Positions 1-7,886 of a DNA stretch of 20,625 nucleotides are shown here, one piece after another; within the stretch, counting starts at the first letter, position 1; the number at the start of each line of letters is the position of its first letter. The position numbers and the translations under genes were made by a program. The stretch comes from UBA1181 sp963631545 (GTDB lineage Bacteria; Bacteroidota; Bacteroidia; Bacteroidales; Paludibacteraceae): the NCBI GenBank assembly GCA_963631545.1, contig CAVGRN010000042.1, positions 1 to 20,625 on the forward strand, read 5' to 3'. The notes beneath the pieces are model-generated. The model worked only from the letters and a program-made list of their open reading frames with translations. It did no database searches and had not been told where the DNA came from.

Positions 1-2
1 GC

Positions 3-119
3 AACATTGGTTGGAACGGCAAATTCTACACTTTTCCCTATTTCTTGACGTTCCTTTTGAAGCGATTTTTGAGGGAAAGAGGCAATCTGACACCTACAGA
101 AATGGAGTCAATATGTTAA
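3..119 (+). CDS. C-terminal end of an unrecognised protein (5' end outside window)
   Basis: A frame open from the left edge gives 38 residues and stops at TAA 117-119. The peptide begins NIGWNGKFYTFPYFLTFLLK and continues with a basic stretch and a short polar tail. An aromatic and leucine-rich segment followed by basic residues is plausible protein, but I do not recognise the family. A second frame stays open to about position 161 (Q-H-W-L-E-R...), and its composition looks less natural. Too little is present to assign a function; this could also be chance coding. Confidence 0.35.
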   Translation, partial: NIGWNGKFYTFPYFLTFLLKRFLRERGNLTPTEMESIC

Positions 120-269
120 ATTGCCCATCTCCCATTTTTTCCCTACCTTTATACTCCTAACTAAAGTTTCCCACCCCCAATAAGGTCGGAAAAATAACAG
201 TTTCTCGGAATTTTTTGTATTCTTATTACGTTCAACAAACTAATGCACAATAAATTAGAAAAAAACACA

Positions 270-409
270 ATGAACGCTAAATTACCCAATTTATCTGAAC
301 TATCCAACATTCTCAGCGTCGAAAGTTCACTTTGCTCGAAGTCGCCAAGCCTTTTCATTCGTTTAGGGTTCGACCACCTGCTGTGTAACTTGTCTCAGGA
401 GAAGCATTC
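270..409 (+). pseudogene. Possible N-terminal relic of a transposase-like gene
   Basis: The frame from ATG 270 (an ATG at 243 lies in the same frame) encodes MNAKLPNLSELSNILSVESS, then a cysteine-containing stretch, then FIRLGFDHLL and SQEKHS. The sequence 'IGF..L...EKRSG' is reminiscent of the start of some Bacteroidales transposases. The similarity is from memory and weak. The frame runs into the hairpin array at 410 and ends soon after at 449, so at best this is a truncated 5' fragment. The rest of 120-409 is AT-rich and shows no other gene or clear RNA element. Confidence 0.22.
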
Positions 410-526
410 TGCGGTATTTTTACCGCAGTTTCACAATATTTTGCGGTAAGTTCACCGCAGATTTTCCACATTTTGCAGTGTTTTTACTGCAAAATCATTA
501 ATAATTTGCAGTATTTTCACCGCAAA
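410..526. repeat. Array of four short inverted repeats (TGCGGT-n-ACCGCA family)
   Basis: Four dyads lie head to tail. Unit 1 (410-427) is TGCGGTA-TTTT-TACCGCA and perfect. Unit 2 (442-459) is TGCGGT-6 nt-ACCGCA. Unit 3 (471-494) is TTTTGCAGT-6 nt-ACTGCAAAA with a perfect 9-bp stem. Unit 4 (505-526) is TTTGCAGT-6 nt-ACCGCAAA with one A/C mismatch. Centres are about 30 bp apart (418.5, 450.5, 482.5, 515.5), close to three helical turns. Unit 3 carries a compensatory change on both arms (GCGGT to GCAGT and ACCGC to ACTGC), so the dyad symmetry appears to be kept. The last unit overlaps the predicted promoter of the ATPase gene at 556. Confidence 0.85.
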
Positions 527-538
527 ATCGTACATTTG
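505..538 (+). promoter_or_regulatory. Bacteroidetes-type promoter of the AAA ATPase gene
   Basis: TACATTTG (531-538) matches the -7 consensus TAnnTTTG exactly. TTTG at 505-508 fits the -33 element with a 22-nt spacer. The -33 box is also the left arm of the fourth hairpin unit, and the -7 box holds a further TTTGCAG half-site (535-541). A start near 544 would leave a leader of only about 12 nt before ATG 556. Confidence 0.6.
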
Positions 539-555
539 CAGAAAACGAAAAGCAA

Positions 556-1728
556 ATGGAGCGACTAAAACAAATATCAGACGCACTAATCAGGCGGACA
601 GACACCCAATTCCTGCGGTATATGTACGACCGCATACCTTGGGACAACCGCATGACTGCCATCGTGGGTCCTCGCGGTGTGGGCAAAACGACCATGCTGC
701 TACAATACGCCAAGCTGAACCTCAACCCGAGCGAGACACTCTATGTGAGCGCAGAGTCCGTCATCTTCGCCACCAACACGCTCTACGACCTAGCAACGAG
801 ATTCACACAACTGGGCGGTAAACACCTCCTCATCGACGAGATTCACAAATACGAGAACTGGGCGCAAGAGTTGAAGATGGTCTACGACAATCTGCCAGAC
901 CTCCACATCATCTTCACAGGTTCGTCCATCTTAGACATATATAAAGGTGCGGCAGACCTAAGCCGAAGGGTTCTGCTCTTCAACATGCAAGGGCTATCCT
1001 TCCGCGAGTATCTCAACATGGAGCAAGGGACGAACATACCAGTCTATACGTTGCAACAAATCCTCAACCACGAAGTACGGTTGCCCGACAACATTGAGCA
1101 CCCCCTCGTGCCATTCGCCGAATACCTCCGCCACGGCTACTACCCTTTCTCACACGACCCCGGCTACGAGTTGCGCCTCAACCAAATCGTCAGCATGACC
1201 TTAGAGACGGACATTCCACAATACGCCAACTACACCGTCGCCGTGTCGCGCAAACTGAAAGATTTGATGCAGGTGATTGCCGACAGCGTGCCATTCAAGC
1301 CCAACCTCTCCACCTTAGCGACCGTCATCAAGGCAGACCGCAACAAACTGCCCGACTATCTCGAACTGATGGACCGCGCAGGACTCATCGCACAACTCCG
1401 CGAACACACGCAAGGCATCCGCCGATTGGGCAAAGTGGAGAAGATCTATTTAGACAATACGAACCTCGCCAACGCTCTCGCCTCTACAAATCCTGATATC
1501 GGCAACCTACGCGAAACGTTCTTCCTCAACCAAACCCGCGTGAACCACACGGTGAGCAACTCGCCCATCTCCGATTTCCTAATCGAAGGGAAAACATTTG
1601 AGATTGGAGGAAAAAAGAAAGGGCAAAAGCAAATCGAATCCGCAGACGAGGGCTACATCGTCAAAGACGATATCGAAACAGGCTTCGGCAACGTCGTTCC
1701 GCTTTGGATGTTCGGAATGCAATATTAG
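556..1728 (+). CDS. AAA_14/DUF4143 family ATP-binding protein
   Basis: This 390-residue protein is full length for the AAA_14 plus DUF4143 ATPases common in Bacteroidetes. The Walker A motif is GPRGVGKTT (residues 38-46), Walker B is HLLIDEIHKY (90-99), and a sensor-like TGSS lies at 121-124. The C-terminal half is the DUF4143 region and ends with the usual charged tail (VKDDIE...VVPLWMFGMQY). The physiological role of the family is not established; a link to mobile DNA or to nuclease-like C-terminal domains has been proposed. ATG 556 follows the promoter by a few bases, and no earlier in-frame start is needed. The stop TAG (1726-1728) is at the family's normal end, although the same frame then continues into a second ATPase fragment. 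Confidence 0.9.
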   Translation: MERLKQISDALIRRTDTQFLRYMYDRIPWDNRMTAIVGPRGVGKTTMLLQYAKLNLNPSETLYVSAESVIFATNTLYDLATRFTQLGGKHLLIDEIHKYENWAQELKMVYDNLPDLHIIFTGSSILDIYKGAADLSRRVLLFNMQGLSFREYLNMEQGTNIPVYTLQQILNHEVRLPDNIEHPLVPFAEYLRHGYYPFSHDPGYELRLNQIVSMTLETDIPQYANYTVAVSRKLKDLMQVIADSVPFKPNLSTLATVIKADRNKLPDYLELMDRAGLIAQLREHTQGIRRLGKVEKIYLDNTNLANALASTNPDIGNLRETFFLNQTRVNHTVSNSPISDFLIEGKTFEIGGKKKGQKQIESADEGYIVKDDIETGFGNVVPLWMFGMQY

Positions 1729-2949
1729 CGAAGGCACTCGCCAATTTGCGAAGAGAAAGCGTATGAAGACGAGCCAACACTCTACTTCTTCGTCGCACGA
1801 AAGGCGGAACCAGAGTTGTGCGACGATTTCCGACAAGAAATTGAAAACAAATTGGGTATACCGACTTTAGGGAAAGTAGACCGGTTCGCCACCCTGTTCG
1901 AATATCTGATGAAACTCTCCGTTACTCGTCCCATAACCCTGTTCATAGACGAGTTTCAGGAGTTTTTCAGAGTGAACAAGTCGGTTTTCAGCGATATGCA
2001 ACGCATTTGGGACATTTTCAGTCCGACGGCGAAAATCAACCTTGTGGTATGCGGGTCTATCTATTCGATGATAACGAAAATCTTCAAAGACAAAAAAGAA
2101 TCCTTGTACAACCGGCAGACACATTTTATGTCCGTCCGCCCGTTCACACCAGCCGTTCTGAAAGAAATACTCTCGGAGTACAATCCCAACTACTCCGCAG
2201 AAGATCTCCTGGCACTCTACGCCTTCACAGGCGGAGTCGCAAAATATGTGAAGATACTGATGGATGCCGGCGCGACATCCAAAGAAAAAATGTTGAACCA
2301 AATAGTTCAGCCAGACTCTGTGTTTCTGGGGGAAGGGAAATCCATCCTTATTGAAGAATTCGGGAAAGACTATGGAACCTATTTTTCCATACTATCTGCC
2401 ATTGCAAGAGGCAAGTCGTCACGTTCGGAAATAGAAGCCGTCATCGGCAAAGAAATCGGCGGATACCTCACCAAGTTAGAGGATGACTACGAGATCATCT
2501 CCAAAAAACAGCCATTGTTCGAACGAACCAACTCTAAAAAGGTACGATACACGATAAAAGACAATTTCTTCACATTTTGGTTCCGATTCATCTACAAATA
2601 CAACTATATGCTTGAGATTGAGAACTACGAGAGCGTGCGGACAATCATCAACCGCGACTATGAAACGTTTTCCGGCATTATTCTTGAAAAATACTTCAAT
2701 CAGATACTCATTGAGAGCCACGCCTACACCCGCATCGGAGGGTGGTGGGACAGAAAAGGAGAAAACGAAATTGACCTCATCGCAGAAGACGAGCTGAGCA
2801 ACAAAGCAACCTTTTTCGAGGTGAAACACCAAGCAAAGAACATCGACCTGAGGGTTTTAGAAGAAAAATCCGTTGTCTTTCTCCGAGTCACTGGCGAATT
2901 CAAAGGCTACGACATCAACTATAAGGGATTGTCAATGCAAGATATGTAG
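1729..2949 (+). pseudogene. AAA/DUF234 family ATPase, truncated at the N-terminus
   Basis: Right after the TAG of the upstream ATPase the same frame is open to TAG 2947-2949. It encodes ATPase sequence from about 1750 onward (KAYEDEPTLYFFVARKAEPE), then Walker B LFIDEFQEF, a VVCGS sensor-type segment and a C-terminal region of DUF234 type ending in a nuclease-like ENEIDLIAED...FFEVKHQ. Family members normally begin with roughly 45 residues holding the P-loop (GRRRxGKT type). These are absent, and I found no P-loop in any frame between the two genes. No ATG exists before about 1906; the only early start candidate is TTG 1816, which lies inside the domain. I infer a 5' deletion that fused the remnant to the end of the preceding ATPase gene. 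The EID...EVK pattern resembles the PD-(D/E)XK motif. The remaining body is undamaged, so the deletion may be recent. Confidence 0.75.
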
Positions 2950-3074
2950 GCATTTTCCCCATTCCCCGACATTCTTTTGTTTTTCCCTCTCATTCATTTC
3001 CCACAACGAGAAAAAATAAGTAATTTCGCAGCGGAAATTTTTCTAAGAAGAAACTCTAAACAAATATATTCCTT

Positions 3075-4355
3075 ATGGTAAGAGACACTGCTATTTTCGA
3101 CATCATCGAGAAAGAGCGCCAACGCCAGTTGAAGGGCATCGAGTTGATTGCCTCTGAGAACTTCGTTAGCGACCAAGTAATGCAAGCGATGGGGTCTTGC
3201 TTGACAAACAAATATGCCGAGGGTTACCCTGGCCACCGCTACTACGGAGGCTGCGAGGTTGTCGACTTGAGCGAGCAATTGGCCATCGACCGTTTGAAGG
3301 AAATCTTCGGGGCAGAATGGGCTAACGTACAGCCTCACTCGGGCGCACAAGCCAATGCCGCTGTATTCTTGGCTTGCCTCAACGCAGGCGACAAGTTCCT
3401 CGGCTTGAACCTCTCGCACGGCGGGCACCTCTCGCACGGTTCTCCCGTAAACTTCTCTGGTTTGATGTTCCACGCTTTGGAATATAACGTGAAAGAAGAA
3501 ACCGGTCGTGTGGACTACGACCAGCTGGAGCAAGTGGCTCGCACCGAACACCCTAAACTGATCATCGCCGGCGCATCAGCCTACTCAAGGGAGTGGGACT
3601 ACGCACGCATTCGCAAGGTGGCAGACGAAATCGGCGCCATTTTCATGGTAGATATGGCACACCCAGCCGGACTGATCGCTGCTGGTCTGCTCGACAACCC
3701 CGTCAAATACGCCCACATCGTTACCACAACCACCCACAAAACATTGCGCGGCCCTCGCGGTGGCGTCATTATGATGGGCAAGGATTTCGACAACCCATTC
3801 GGCAAAAAAACTCCTAAGGGCGAAATCAAAAAAATGTCTGCATTGCTTGACTCTGCCGTGTTCCCAGGCATCCAGGGCGGTCCGCTTGAACACGTAATCG
3901 CTGCCAAGGCGGTTTCATTCGGCGAAGCTCTCCAACCAGAATACAAAGTTTACCAGAAGCAAGTGAAGGCCAACGCTGCCGCTATGGCTCAGGCTTTCAT
4001 GGACAAGGGATACAAAATCATCTCCAACGGTACAGACAACCACTCAATGTTGGTAGACCTCCGCACCAAATTCCCTGAACTCACCGGTAAGGTGGCTGAA
4101 AAGGCATTAGTGGCAGCAGACATCACCACCAACAAAAATATGGTGCCTTTCGACAGCCGCTCACCATTCCAAACTTCCGGTCTGCGCTTCGGTACGCCTG
4201 CCATCACCACCCGTGGTGCAAAAGAGCCTTTGATGTTGGACATCGTCGAGATGATCGACACCGTCCTCTGCAACCCAGAGTGCGAAAAGACCATCAAGTC
4301 TGTAAAAGAGAAAGTCAACTCCATTATGAAGGACTATCCTCTCTTCGCTTGGTAA
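3075..4355 (+). CDS. glyA: Serine hydroxymethyltransferase
   Basis: This cytosolic PLP enzyme interconverts serine plus tetrahydrofolate with glycine plus 5,10-methylene-tetrahydrofolate, the main source of one-carbon units. At 426 residues it is of normal length. Visible signatures are LIASENF (24-30), YAEGYPGHRYYGG (47-59), QPHSGAQAN (86-94), VDMAH (192-196) and the PLP-lysine motif TTTTHKTLRGPRGG with Lys222. ATG 3075 is the only start consistent with the conserved N-terminus. The 125-nt upstream gap contains only a weak -7-like TAATTTCG (3021-3028). I see no glycine riboswitch. The gene appears to be monocistronic and ends at a strong terminator. Confidence 0.98.
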   Translation: MVRDTAIFDIIEKERQRQLKGIELIASENFVSDQVMQAMGSCLTNKYAEGYPGHRYYGGCEVVDLSEQLAIDRLKEIFGAEWANVQPHSGAQANAAVFLACLNAGDKFLGLNLSHGGHLSHGSPVNFSGLMFHALEYNVKEETGRVDYDQLEQVARTEHPKLIIAGASAYSREWDYARIRKVADEIGAIFMVDMAHPAGLIAAGLLDNPVKYAHIVTTTTHKTLRGPRGGVIMMGKDFDNPFGKKTPKGEIKKMSALLDSAVFPGIQGGPLEHVIAAKAVSFGEALQPEYKVYQKQVKANAAAMAQAFMDKGYKIISNGTDNHSMLVDLRTKFPELTGKVAEKALVAADITTNKNMVPFDSRSPFQTSGLRFGTPAITTRGAKEPLMLDIVEMIDTVLCNPECEKTIKSVKEKVNSIMKDYPLFAW

Positions 4356-4380
4356 TCCGACTCTTCACAATAAACAAAAG

Positions 4381-4411
4381 AGACCGCCTCAACATTGGGA
4401 CGGTCTTTTTT
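4381..4411. terminator. Bidirectional rho-independent terminator between glyA and the PHP gene
   Basis: AGACCGCCTCA (4381-4391) pairs with TGGGACGGTCT (4396-4406) across an ACAT loop, with one C/A mismatch and one wobble, and T4406-4411 follows. On the minus strand the same stem is followed by TCTTTTGTTT, so it can also stop transcription from the convergent PHP gene. Confidence 0.85.
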
Positions 4412-4436
4412 GTATTTTACGCACCTTCGGCGGAAG

Positions 4437-5153
4437 TCACCCGCGGTTCTTCAGAAAATCAAGGAACAACTCGGGTTTGTCATTGATGACCAACTCGTCG
4501 GGCATTCCCTCCTCTCGGAAAAGTTGGAACACATAATTATAGTTCGCCACATCGTAGGATATGTGCGCGTCGCTGCCCATAATCACCATCAGTTGGTGTT
4601 TTTTGCAGAGGCGCACCAATTCGCGGTTGTTATGCCAGGCCTTTACCTTGCCGCGGTTGGGGTTGAGAGAGCTGTTGTTCACCTCGAGTAAGATGTGGTT
4701 CCGCTTGGCGGCCAGCACCACCTCTTCAAAATCCAACTCCGCGCTGCCGTCCGCCGGGTGGCTGATAATGTCTATCTGCGGATTCTGTATCACTTTGATC
4801 AATGCCTGCGTGTTCTCCTCCCTCGTGCCAGAGGAGTAGCACGACTGGTGGATGCCGGCGATGCGCACATCCAACTTGTCTATCACACTGTCGGCAAGGT
4901 CCAACCCACCATCCACATCAATGATGTTGATTTCCGCCCCCATCAATAGGTGCAGGCCGTCGATCTCGCGCGGTATGACGTGGAAATTACGGAAATAGAC
5001 AGACTGGCACGCACCACGAATAGAAGGGCCGTGATCCGTAATGCCAAGGATCTTCAACCCTTTGTCTTTTGCACTCTTCACCATCTCCTGGATAGTGCTG
5101 TACGCGTGCCCGCTGGCCACGGTGTGGGTATGCACATCTAACGCAACATTCAT
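4437..5153 (-). CDS. PHP-domain phosphoesterase, YcdX-like
   Basis: The protein is 238 residues, close to E. coli YcdX (about 245), which is a trinuclear-metal PHP phosphatase. All expected metal ligands can be placed: H8 and H10 (DVHTHT), H16 (SGHAYST), H41 (TDHG), E74 (GAEIN), H101 (GIHQ), H131 (SHP), and D194 and H196 (GSDAH). The longer open frame to 5261 adds 36 cysteine- and phenylalanine-rich residues unlike the family. ATG 5153 is preferred because MNVALDVHTHT is the normal N-terminus and AAGGAG sits 7-12 nt upstream. The substrate is unknown; phosphatase activity is inferred from the family. It is transcribed divergently from the methyltransferase gene at 5287. Confidence 0.92.
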   Translation of the reverse strand: MNVALDVHTHTVASGHAYSTIQEMVKSAKDKGLKILGITDHGPSIRGACQSVYFRNFHVIPREIDGLHLLMGAEINIIDVDGGLDLADSVIDKLDVRIAGIHQSCYSSGTREENTQALIKVIQNPQIDIISHPADGSAELDFEEVVLAAKRNHILLEVNNSSLNPNRGKVKAWHNNRELVRLCKKHQLMVIMGSDAHISYDVANYNYVFQLFREEGMPDELVINDKPELFLDFLKNRG

Positions 5154-5172
5154 AATAAATCTCCTTTCCCTC

Positions 5173-5180
5173 CAAAAATA
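5173..5180 (-). promoter_or_regulatory. Possible -7 box for the PHP gene
   Basis: Read on the minus strand this is TATTTTTG, an exact TAnnTTTG match about 20 nt upstream of ATG 5153. CAAA at 5194-5197 could be a -33 element, but its spacing (13 nt) is short, so the call is tentative. Confidence 0.35.
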
Positions 5181-5217
5181 GAAAAATATTCGGCAAAAAC
5201 AGCATACGGCAAAAACA

Positions 5218-5247
5218 TTGCACGCAAAGGGATTTTCATTAACTTTG
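5218..5247 (+). promoter_or_regulatory. Promoter of the methyltransferase-led operon
   Basis: TAACTTTG (5240-5247) is an exact TAnnTTTG box. ATTG ending at 5220 lies 19 nt upstream, a good -33 spacing with one mismatch to TTTG. The predicted transcript start near 5254 gives a leader of about 33 nt before ATG 5287. Confidence 0.6.
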
Positions 5248-5286
5248 CAAGACAGTAACAAAAACGCTAATCAATCTTGAAGTAAG

Positions 5287-6702
5287 ATGGGTAGGAGAAA
5301 CAAACAGTTGCCATTGCTCGAAAACATCCGTATCACGGGAGTTGCCAACGAGGGGAAGGCAATCGCCAAGGTGGATGACATGGTGATATTCACCCAATTT
5401 GTGGTGCCAGGTGATGTGGTGGATCTCCAAATCACACGGAAGAAAAACAGTTACATGGAGGGGCGCGTCACGCAGATCCGCCAGTATTCCGACCGCCGCA
5501 GCGAGGCGTTCTGCCCCCACTTTGGCACCTGCGGAGGCTGCAAGTGGCAGATTCTTCCCTACGAAGACCAACTCAAGGCGAAGCAAGACCAGGTGTACAA
5601 CAACCTGCTGCGCATCGGCAAAGTGGAACTGCCCGAGGTTTCACCCATCATCGGCTCGAAAAACATCATCAGGTACCGCAACAAACTCGAGTTCACTTTC
5701 TCCAACAAAAAGTGGCTCACCTACGAGCAAGTAGCCTCTGGCGCCAACTTCGAGAACGAAGATATGAACGCCCTTGGATTCCACATCCCCGGCATGTTCG
5801 ACAAGGTGTTAGACATTGACCAGTGCTTCCTTCAAGATGAGATTTGCGACCGCATACGCCACTGCATCAAAGACTACGCAAAGGCTCACCAACTGCCATT
5901 CTTCGACCTACGCAACAAGGAGGGATTCCTCCGCACCATCGTCGTACGCACGGCAAGCACTGGCGAGGTGATGCTCACCGTCGTCTTCTTCCACGAAGAC
6001 AAGGAGAAACGCGAGGCTCTGCTCAACCACCTTGTGGAGCAATTCCCTCAAATCACCTCCCTGATATATGTAATCAACGGAAAGTGCAACGACACGATCA
6101 CCGACCAAGAAACATTCGTCTTCAAAGGACGCGACCACATCTTCGAGGAGATGGAGGGACTGAAATTCAAAATCGGTCCGAAGTCGTTCTACCAAACCAA
6201 CAGTCCGCAAGCCTACGAACTATACAAAGTGGCACGCGAGTTCGCCCACCTCACAGGCAACGAACGCGTATACGACCTCTACACCGGCACCGGCACCATA
6301 GCCTGCTTCGTGGCAAAATACGCCAAGAGCGTTATCGGCATCGAGTATGTGCCAGAGGCGATAGAAGACGCCAAGGTGAACGCCAAAAACAACAACATCG
6401 GCAACACCGAATTCTTTGCCGGCGATATGAAAAACATCCTCACAGGCGATTTCATCTACGAACACGGAAAGCCTGACGTCATCATCACAGACCCTCCGCG
6501 CGACGGAATGCACCCCGACGTGGTGGAAACCATCCTCAACGCTGAGCCTCAACGCATCGTCTACGTGAGCTGCAACCCAGCCACACAGGCGCGCGACCTC
6601 AACCTATTAGACTCAAAATACAAAGTAACCGCCATACAACCCGTGGACATGTTCCCACACACACACCACGTGGAGAATGTAGTGGCCTTGGAACTAAGAT
6701 GA
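5287..6702 (+). CDS. rlmD: RlmD/TrmA-family RNA uracil-C5 methyltransferase
   Basis: This SAM-dependent enzyme makes 5-methyluridine in RNA; the family includes RlmD (23S U1939), RlmC and TrmA. At 471 residues the order is: N-terminal TRAM domain (about 8-68), four iron-sulfur cysteines C76, C82, C85 and C180 (CPHFGTCGGC and DQC), FYQTN (301-305), the SAM motif DLYTGTGTIACF (330-341), DPPRDG (402-407), nucleophile C429 in VSCNPATQARDL, and the catalytic Glu463 in HHVENV. The Fe-S cluster and TRAM domain favour an RlmD-type rRNA enzyme, but the target base cannot be told from sequence, so the symbol is provisional. It leads a run of four closely spaced genes (gaps of 7, 1 and 4 nt). Confidence 0.92.
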   Translation: MGRRNKQLPLLENIRITGVANEGKAIAKVDDMVIFTQFVVPGDVVDLQITRKKNSYMEGRVTQIRQYSDRRSEAFCPHFGTCGGCKWQILPYEDQLKAKQDQVYNNLLRIGKVELPEVSPIIGSKNIIRYRNKLEFTFSNKKWLTYEQVASGANFENEDMNALGFHIPGMFDKVLDIDQCFLQDEICDRIRHCIKDYAKAHQLPFFDLRNKEGFLRTIVVRTASTGEVMLTVVFFHEDKEKREALLNHLVEQFPQITSLIYVINGKCNDTITDQETFVFKGRDHIFEEMEGLKFKIGPKSFYQTNSPQAYELYKVAREFAHLTGNERVYDLYTGTGTIACFVAKYAKSVIGIEYVPEAIEDAKVNAKNNNIGNTEFFAGDMKNILTGDFIYEHGKPDVIITDPPRDGMHPDVVETILNAEPQRIVYVSCNPATQARDLNLLDSKYKVTAIQPVDMFPHTHHVENVVALELR

Positions 6703-6709
6703 TACTATT

Positions 6710-7885
6710 ATGCAAGTATACACCGGATTCATCATCTTCCTGATACTGTTAGTCGTACTGCCCGACCTATACCTCTTCCGTAGGTTTATGCACAACCGCA
6801 CACACAAATCTACCGGTGTGCTGCACTGCATCATCTCCGCCTATTTCATCATCGTTTCCTTGGTGATAATGGCGAACATCAACTATGTATTCTCGCCCGA
6901 GACGAACTTCCGCCTCATCATGTTCATCACCATTATGGGGGCGATTTACATACCCAAATTGGCGTTCTGCACCTGCGACCTACTCTTCTACCTCACGAAA
7001 AAACGTTGGCGGAAAATCCAATACACCGGTTATGTGTTCGCTGCCATCTTCGCACTGCTCATTCTGCACGGGGCTTTCTTCGAACGTTTTAACTTCGAGA
7101 AAGGCGAATACACCGTTCCGATGAAGGATCTGCCTTCTGAGTTCGATGGTTACAAAATCGTGCAGATAAGCGACCTGCACCTCGGCACGTTCTCATTCTC
7201 GCAAGAAAAACTCAAACCGCTAATGGACTCCATCAACGCGCAGAACCCCGACCTCATCGTCTTCACCGGCGATTTGGTGAACACCTTCGCCACCGAATGC
7301 AACGGCTGGGACGAAGTGTTCGCACGCCTCAACCCACAAACACAAAAACTCGCCATCTTAGGCAACCACGACTACAGCACCTATTTCAAATGGGACGATG
7401 AAGACCTGAAATCGCTCAACAGCATGGCGGTGCGGCAAAGACTCCGCGACTTCGGCTTCCAACTGCTGCTCAACAAGAGCCAAACCATCCGCCGAGGGGC
7501 AGACTCCATCGTGGTAATCGGGTTAGAGAATTGGGGGCGGAAAAGCAACACCAACTTCGCAAACTATGACAAAGCGACGCAAGGAACAGACGGATTCCCA
7601 GTGAAAATACTGCTGAACCACGACCCGACATTCTGGAAAGACAGCATCTGCGACAGGCACGACATCGACCTCACACTGAGCGGACACACGCACGCCGCCC
7701 AGATGGGAATCCAAATTGGCAGTTGGAAATGGTCGCCAGCCAAATACGCCTTTGAATATTGGGACGGGCTGAGCGAACGCAACGGCAAGTACATCCTCGT
7801 GTCGCGCGGCGTTGGCTGCGTGGGAATACCCGTGAGAGTGGGACTGCCGCCGCAATACTCCGTCATCACCCTGAAAAAAGAATAA
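6710..7885 (+). CDS. Membrane-anchored metallophosphoesterase
   Basis: This protein has 391 residues. Roughly residues 1-125 hold four hydrophobic segments (about 5-25, 39-57, 67-87 and 106-122). The calcineurin-like domain follows, with SDLHLG (D155, H157), GDLV (D188), GNHD (N219-D221), NHDP (H304) and GHTH (325-328). These give the complete di-metal ligand set, so an active phosphoesterase is likely. The architecture matches the YkuE/YaeI-like group, some members of which act on lipid-linked substrates; the substrate here is unknown. The gene starts 7 nt after the methyltransferase stop, consistent with co-transcription. Confidence 0.9.
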   Translation: MQVYTGFIIFLILLVVLPDLYLFRRFMHNRTHKSTGVLHCIISAYFIIVSLVIMANINYVFSPETNFRLIMFITIMGAIYIPKLAFCTCDLLFYLTKKRWRKIQYTGYVFAAIFALLILHGAFFERFNFEKGEYTVPMKDLPSEFDGYKIVQISDLHLGTFSFSQEKLKPLMDSINAQNPDLIVFTGDLVNTFATECNGWDEVFARLNPQTQKLAILGNHDYSTYFKWDDEDLKSLNSMAVRQRLRDFGFQLLLNKSQTIRRGADSIVVIGLENWGRKSNTNFANYDKATQGTDGFPVKILLNHDPTFWKDSICDRHDIDLTLSGHTHAAQMGIQIGSWKWSPAKYAFEYWDGLSERNGKYILVSRGVGCVGIPVRVGLPPQYSVITLKKE

Positions 7886-7886
7886 A

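Noticed and set aside
410..526. CRISPR array
   Set aside because: Units are short palindromes about 18-24 bp with 10-15 bp gaps and diverged sequence, not identical 25-40 bp repeats with unique spacers, and no cas gene is nearby.
556..2949. One long ATPase read through TAG 1726 (suppression or recoding)
   Set aside because: The first protein ends at its family's normal C-terminus, and the downstream part belongs to a different ATPase family that lacks its N-terminus. A shared frame has a one-in-three chance, and other genes here use TAG as a normal stop.
3000..3074. Glycine riboswitch upstream of glyA
   Set aside because: The 125-nt gap is A/T-rich with no paired aptamer-like structure, and is too short for the usual tandem aptamer.
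5154..5261. N-terminal extension of the PHP protein
   Set aside because: The 36 added residues are Cys/Phe-rich and unlike the family, and they overlap the promoter of the divergent gene. ATG 5153 has a good ribosome binding site and gives the conserved MNVALDVHTHT start.
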